A stretch of 64,000 nucleotides of DNA, taken from contig JANAVB010015600.1 of the NCBI GenBank assembly GCA_029216955.1, positions 38,400,039 through 38,464,038 of the forward strand. The letters are read 5' to 3'. Shown one piece after another: positions 59,051 through 64,000 of this stretch (position 1 is its first letter; each line of letters starts with the position of its first letter). This stretch comes from Iris pallida. Lineage: Eukaryota; Streptophyta; Magnoliopsida; Asparagales; Iridaceae. The position numbers and the translations under genes are program-made. The notes under the pieces are model-generated. The model ran no database searches, had not been told where the DNA came from, and saw nothing but the letters and a program-made list of their open reading frames with translations.

Positions 59051-61898
59051 TGTCACGCCCCAGAACCAGAATACTGGAGAGCGGAGGAATGACTCAGCCA
59101 GCTACGTATTACGTGTAGATGAATACCGTATAATACGATCAATGCTGTCTAATATGACGAGGGGGTGCATACTACATAAAAGTCTCACTATGGTCCCTTC
59201 ACATCTATTATCTCAATCATTCAAACAAGAAAACAGAATAAAAAACATTTGAGATAAAGCAGTAAGGCGTTCCAAACGCCCAGTCAAAATGTTTTTGATA
59301 TCTGGCTTTACAAAATACAGCCAGATGATGTAGTAAGTATACACAATTGTTATCAGCTACAGTTTGACTTAATTATAATTATGCAAAAGTAGGTACAAGA
59401 CAATCCGACTAACATGTCGGTGCCAAACGACAAAGTATAAGGTATTTAACAAAACGAGCGGTGAAGTAAGAAACCCACTCGAGTCCTCCTGCGATCATCC
59501 CTCAAGTATTGACCATCTTGGAGGTAGAAGTAAGCTGGATCCTCGGGGACCGGCTCTAAATCTGGCCATGCAAAACTAGAGAGGTTAGACCTCTAATAGC
59601 AAGTACCGCAAGGGAGCACGATATGAGGAATAAACCAGTAAGAAGAGAATATAATAATAGATCTCTGCTATCGACTAGGACTCACATAACATCACGATAC
59701 TTCGAACCAACCTCCCAACCAAAAAAGGACAGAAGTTGGCCCGTCATGTCCTGACATTCTGATCATCTCAGTTCGGTAATAGAGTTATAGTACATAAACA
59801 AATCAGCTTAAACGGCCATGCAAATACTGCGGCTTGCTATTATGAGTTCCAAGTTATCCTGGAATTATGCAATAAAGATTCCCCAGTTCTTACTATGTGC
59901 AAGCAAGGCTAGTTTACCCAGTCAATCAATTGCGCCAATCATGAATTAGACGAGTCCCAGCGGGACGCCCGTCATCAATACAAAATATACCATAGATAAT
60001 ATAACCAGATACCGCTTCCTACCCGTGTGGTAGATTTACAGTATCTGTGGGGACCAACCGGCCTGTCGGGCACTACTAGTCCCAAGAGGGCTGCCATGTA
60101 AGAACTCGGGAATCTATTCTCTCCATGCAATGATCATTTTATTTAACTTAGTAGTCTCTACGTTGAATGAAATCCCATGTCGTGGGTCATGGTCATTCAA
60201 ATGAGTACTTTCGTACGTGGTACGATATGTACAACTCTACAACGATGCCCGTGCGGTTAGGTTGTAGGTCTTACATAGCGTAATGCAACAATCAAAACTA
60301 ACAACAAAATAATCATGCCTTGACCATAAAGTATACATGCTCCTTTTATAAGATAAATAAATAACTAAATAAATAAATAAATAATTTGAAGCCTGCATGT
60401 GCCTGTATGCCAATATTCGAGATCAGCCAGTCGATTACAATAGTTCATAATTAATATGAACGTGTCTCATTCATTTAATTTAATAAGACGACTAGCCAGT
60501 CTCTTAGTCCCAACTAGGAACGCATGATCAATTATTAAATTAAGATAACAATCCTCGTTTATTAATGCCAAGACAATAATTAATGTTAACAAATGCCAAA
60601 TCAATCAATAAATGGTGATAAATGTCACTCAATCTCAACCAATGTCAATTTGAAACAAGAATCAGCCAAAATATTATGGCCAACATTCATGCGGCTGGAA
60701 AATGAATGGGTTGCATGCGGCTAGGCAAGGATGATTTCATGCGGCCGAAACCAAAATAGTCTCATGCAGCCGAATTCGTAAAGTCCTATGCAGCTAGAAA
60801 TTAAAGGGGTCTTATGCGGCTATGGGCAACATTCGCACATGCGGCCAGGGGGAATTCTATGCGGCAGAAATAGGTGCAAGCCTATATGCGGCTAAGAAGT
60901 CTCATGCGCCGTCTCATGCGCCATGCGACTGAGAATGATCAGCGCCATGCGGCTGAAAAACATCCAGCTCCATGCGGCTGGAAATGTTCAGTGCCATGCG
61001 GTTGAAATTCGATGGGCGTTCATGCGGCTAAAGGACTGAGTGCATATGCAGCCAGCTAAAAACTCATACGGCAGATAAGCTCATGTGACTATCTAAGCCC
61101 ATGCGGCTAACTAAAGCCCATGCGGCTAACTAAGCCCATGCGGCCAGGATGACTTGCCGTATGAAGACTCATGCAGCCAAGCACTATCATGCGGCCAGGA
61201 TCTGTTCTTCTTCTCCGAATTTTTCTAAGGTCAGAACCATGTAAACTATAGCTTATAAGCTCTCTAAATCCTTCATTCCAAGCCCAAATCTGAACTTCCA
61301 TAGGTCAAAATGGGGTAGAACAAAATTATCTACAACATGGAACCGTCAAAACTTAAAGATAACACGGTTTACTAGATCAAAACCTAAGAAATCCAAAAAT
61401 GCACAAAACTTAGATCTACAAGAAATGAACCATAGAAATTGGAAATGCTAAGTACTAAAGAGACTTAAGCTCAAGTAAGAAAGATGATGGAACAATAAAA
61501 ATGGTGATCCATCAAGAAGCAAGTTTGGCACTTGCCTTGGCGGCTGGTAGGTGGGGGTGGAGTTATGAGGAAGAAGAAGATTAATGGTGAAGTAATGAAG
61601 AGAGAGAAAGGGGATGGCTTTAAATGAAAGGGGTGGTGGTAGGTGGGGGTTTGGTTCGGTTCATGCTGAACCAACATACTTAACTACACTAATCCAAGCC
61701 GAACCCAAAGTATAGCTAAACAGAGTATAAAAGTAGGAAATAAAATACAAAAATAAAATGCAGAAATAAAATTGCAAAAAATTAATTAACATGAAATTAA
61801 AGAGGTTTAATTGCAGAACAATACATGATAAATATTAAATAAAATACATTAACGTGGTATATGTCTAAAAATACGTATTCTGGGAACGAGAAGTGACA
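59051..61898 (-). repeat. 5' LTR of the gypsy element
   Basis: 2848 bp, collinear with 51020-53891, with scattered point changes and small indels. The CATGCGGC field lies at 60680-61200. It adjoins LINE-2 ORF1 at 61904 after the TSD. Confidence 0.93.
60680..61200. repeat. CATGCGGC motif field in the 5' LTR
   Basis: The counterpart of 52660-53195, with the same order of motif copies and several single-base changes inside motifs. One CCCATGCGGCTAACTAAAG unit fewer is present near the right edge. Confidence 0.88.
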
Positions 61899-61903
61899 TT
61901 GGG

Positions 61904-63651
61904 TGTGGGTCCGGTTGCCCAGCTCGATGTTGATGAAGTTGGGTGGTTCGATGGTAAGGTCGAGTTCCACGCAGATTTTGACGTAGTGGGCTTTGGTGAG
62001 GTTGCTGGTCTCAAGGGCTGAAGCCACGTACGTGCCGAAGGAGTTGGCGATGCGCCTGAGAGCCGCAGGGACGAAGCAGATAAGGGAAAGGTTAGACAGA
62101 GTGATCCAGGCGGCGACTGTCGCTGAGTCTTCTTTAGTACTAAAGCTAGCTGCCATTTGATGATCTTCATTTGGTGGGAGTCGATCCTGCATGTGCCTTT
62201 GGACCAGACTGTCTTATGGTCTGATTCGGAAAAGAGGTGAAGAAAGATGTGTTTGGGGTCAAGGGGAGCTACGCGATATTTCGCTGAGAGTCTCTAACTG
62301 GCAACCGTCTCTTGCACCCGAGAGAGCTTGGGGCAACCAGATGAAAATTTGAGTATGAACGTGTGGGGGAATGAGTTCGAAAGTGAGGACATCTCCTTGT
62401 CAGTGAACAGAACCGAGGGCACCGAGGAATCCTGGGAGTACTCAATGTCCGAAAAAAAGGTGTCAGAAACGAGGGAAGCCTTGGCTGGCGCCAGGTCCGG
62501 GCGTAGCTTGTCTGCGAAGGTCAATGGGGGGGGATGGGGCGGAGAGGTGGTCGTGGTAAAGCCACCAGAGGAAGGGGGAGCAGACGAGGAGGAGATCCGC
62601 TCGGGACGGGTGGGGATGACAGAGGGGGCTGCCAGGGGGATGCACGGAGGTTGGGGGCCGGTCGACTGGGGTCTCCCAAGGAATAAGCTCGGCCCACACG
62701 CAGAAGGAGGCACCACCAATGGACCAATGGCTAGAGCTACCGGACTGACCTCGGCGGGGTCTCCTGGTTCGGTCTAGCCTGGGGTAATAATGATGGGATC
62801 CGGGAAGCGGTCTACCGAAATCACTGAGGAAGGAGGTGAAGGATAGGAGAAACATGGGGGGAGCCAAAGGCCTCAGAGGGGGGCGGTCGGGGCTAGGGGG
62901 TCAGCAGAGAGGCTGGTAGAAGGAGAAGGAAGGGAAAGGGCGGGAGGGGGATGAATGGAGGTGGTGAAGGGGGGTCGACGAGCATGGAGGGATGGGTGGA
63001 AGGAAGGACGACGAAGGGGAGGCTGGGAGCGTAGATGGAGGGGCGAGGGGGTAGGCGTAGAGAGGGTGCTGCTCGGGGAGAATAGGCCGGGGATGGGCCC
63101 ACCAGGAGCGTATGGAAAAAACTTGGAGGGAGTACACAGGAATGGAATCCTGAGCGTAAAAAGAAGTGGAATGGTCCGGAGTGGGCCCGGCCGACTGAGA
63201 GTGGATTAAGGAGCGGGAGTGCGCATGCTGAAGGCCAGGCGCGTGACAAGCGCAACAGTGGGCCCCACCCGAGTGCTGATCTACGCTTCTGGGCACGTAA
63301 AAACCCGGGTTGGAGTGGGTCCCACCGGAAGAAGCTGCTGGTGAAGGGATTATACGCGTGACAGCGTTGAAATGATGGTGGCCTGCTATGTTTGGTACGG
63401 GGACCTTCCCGAGGAGAGTGCTGCTCCGTTCGAAATTTGTATCGAAGTGGGAAGGGGCGGATGGACCGAAGGGTCTCCCAAGCCTGCACCGCAGGTGGTA
63501 ACCCCTCCGAGGGTAGGACAGTTTCGTTCGAGCCTCGAAGCGAAGCTGGAAGAGGTAGGTGGACGGGTGGGGGTTGATGAAGATGGGCGGTTGCCGGCTG
63601 ATGAAGATGGTGGGAGCGGCTGACGAGCGCGGGAGCGTGGGGGCCTGCCAA
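61904..63651 (-). pseudogene. LINE-2 ORF1, N-terminal part and DUF4283 region
   Basis: FADKLRPDLAPAKASL, then FILKFSSGCPKLSRVQETVAS, and on another frame LTIEPPNFINIELGNRTHTQ match LINE-1 ORF1. After removing the gypsy element and one TSD, the frame joins through the insertion site without a stop; LINE-1 has TAA at that point. The Pro/Ser-rich part at 62893-63651 has no recognisable domain. Frameshifts near 62150, 62290 and 62890 break the ORF. Confidence 0.8.
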
Positions 63652-63882
63652 TGCGGACGCTGGATCCGCGTGCTCGGGTGAGTAAGGGGGGAGCTAAGGG
63701 CTATAATGAGGGGGGTAGCTAGTGACTGAACAAGGATCAGCGGATGGGGCGTGAAGGGAGCAGGAGAGGGCGGCTATAGGGGCGGATGCCCGGTCGGAGA
63801 GAAGTGGGTGGAGCAGGAGGGGGTTGGCTGAAGGGGCGGAGGGGAGGATCAGATAGAGGGGGATGGAGGGGGGTGTAGAGTT
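61904..63882 (-). mobile_element. LINE-2 (L1 type), 5' part
   Basis: Continues LINE-2 after the gypsy insertion. It holds the rest of ORF1 and a GC-rich leader, and ends at the TA tract near 63883. With the other part the element totals about 6.4 kb, close to LINE-1. Confidence 0.87.
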
Positions 63883-64000
63883 GTATATATATATGTATAT
63901 ACATATATATATTCACACACCTATAACTAATAATAATAAAATAGTATTATTTAATAATAACCTCAATTATATTGATAATAAAATAATAATAATAATACTA
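63883..64000. repeat. TA-rich tract at the 5' end of LINE-2, then AT-rich sequence
   Basis: TATATATATGTATATACATATATATATT adjoins the LINE-2 leader in interrupted form. It is followed by AATAATAATAA-type sequence to the window end. No gene is seen. Confidence 0.85.

Larger units (their letters stand above)
51020..61898 (-). mobile_element. Ty3/gypsy chromovirus (Tekay/Del-like), complete with LTRs
   Basis: The element is bounded by the perfect TSD TTGGG (51015-51019 and 61899-61903). LTRs are 51020-53891 and 59051-61898, both TGTCACGCC...AGTGACA. On the minus strand the interior runs PBS-like motif, gag with knuckles, protease, RT, RNase H, integrase and a chromodomain-like tail, then a polypurine tract. 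The first about 120 LTR bases differ at three sites, so it is younger than the LARD-like element. Coding is broken by several stops and frameshifts. Confidence 0.95.

Overview
The window is plant nuclear DNA, almost certainly from a flowering plant and probably a monocot. The evidence is one GC-rich, intronless plant-type gene in an AT-rich background and a dense layer of plant-specific transposons (CACTA, hAT/Ac, Tourist-like MITE, Ty3/gypsy chromovirus, L1 LINEs, a tRNA-derived SINE). I see no bacterial, organellar or CRISPR content. The only convincing host gene lies at 1976-3058 on the minus strand. It encodes a 360-residue protein resembling plant membrane-associated kinase regulator (MAKR)-like proteins.

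From left to right: 1-1975 is AT-rich intergenic DNA. It is followed by the MAKR-like gene, then by small repeats (an inverted-repeat MITE, a TA microsatellite, a CACTA terminus, an LTR-like remnant and a Tourist-like MITE with TTA duplications). A complete hAT transposon occupies 8223-12189. It has an 8-bp target-site duplication (TSD), imperfect TIRs, GC-rich subterminal repeats and an intact 701-residue transposase. A second inverted-repeat MITE and a small SINE with a perfect 16-bp TSD follow.

From 14204 to about 37740 is a nest. CACTA-A starts at 14204. CACTA-B (17183-33934) is inserted inside the tnp2 gene of CACTA-A, and tnp2 of CACTA-A resumes in frame at 33935. CACTA-B is itself interrupted, inside its tnp2/DUF4218 region, by a non-autonomous LTR retrotransposon (20005-29420) with 4.2-kb LTRs, a 982-bp non-coding interior and a perfect 5-bp TSD. 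CACTA-A is interrupted again at 34110 by another non-coding LTR element.

From about 37770 to the end, three retroposons sit side by side, each bounded by TA-rich tracts: LINE-1 (about 38000-44715, minus), an unclassified GC-rich plus-strand retroposon (44881-46537) and LINE-2 (46554-51019 plus 61904-63882, minus). LINE-2 is split inside ORF1 by a Ty3/gypsy Tekay-like chromovirus (51020-61898, minus) with 2.85-kb LTRs and the perfect TSD TTGGG.

The most unusual signals are these. (1) Three LTR elements, two without coding capacity and one with gag-pol, share an 18-nt motif just inside the 5' LTR. It ends like the complement of a CCA-tailed tRNA and fits my memory of plant tRNA-Ile(AAU), not the usual initiator-Met primer site. 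(2) Every outer boundary of the three LINE-type retroposons falls in TA dinucleotide tracts. (3) More than 20 copies of a CATGCGGC-type motif lie in each gypsy LTR. Apart from the hAT transposase and the MAKR-like gene, all long coding regions are broken by stops, frameshifts or insertions.
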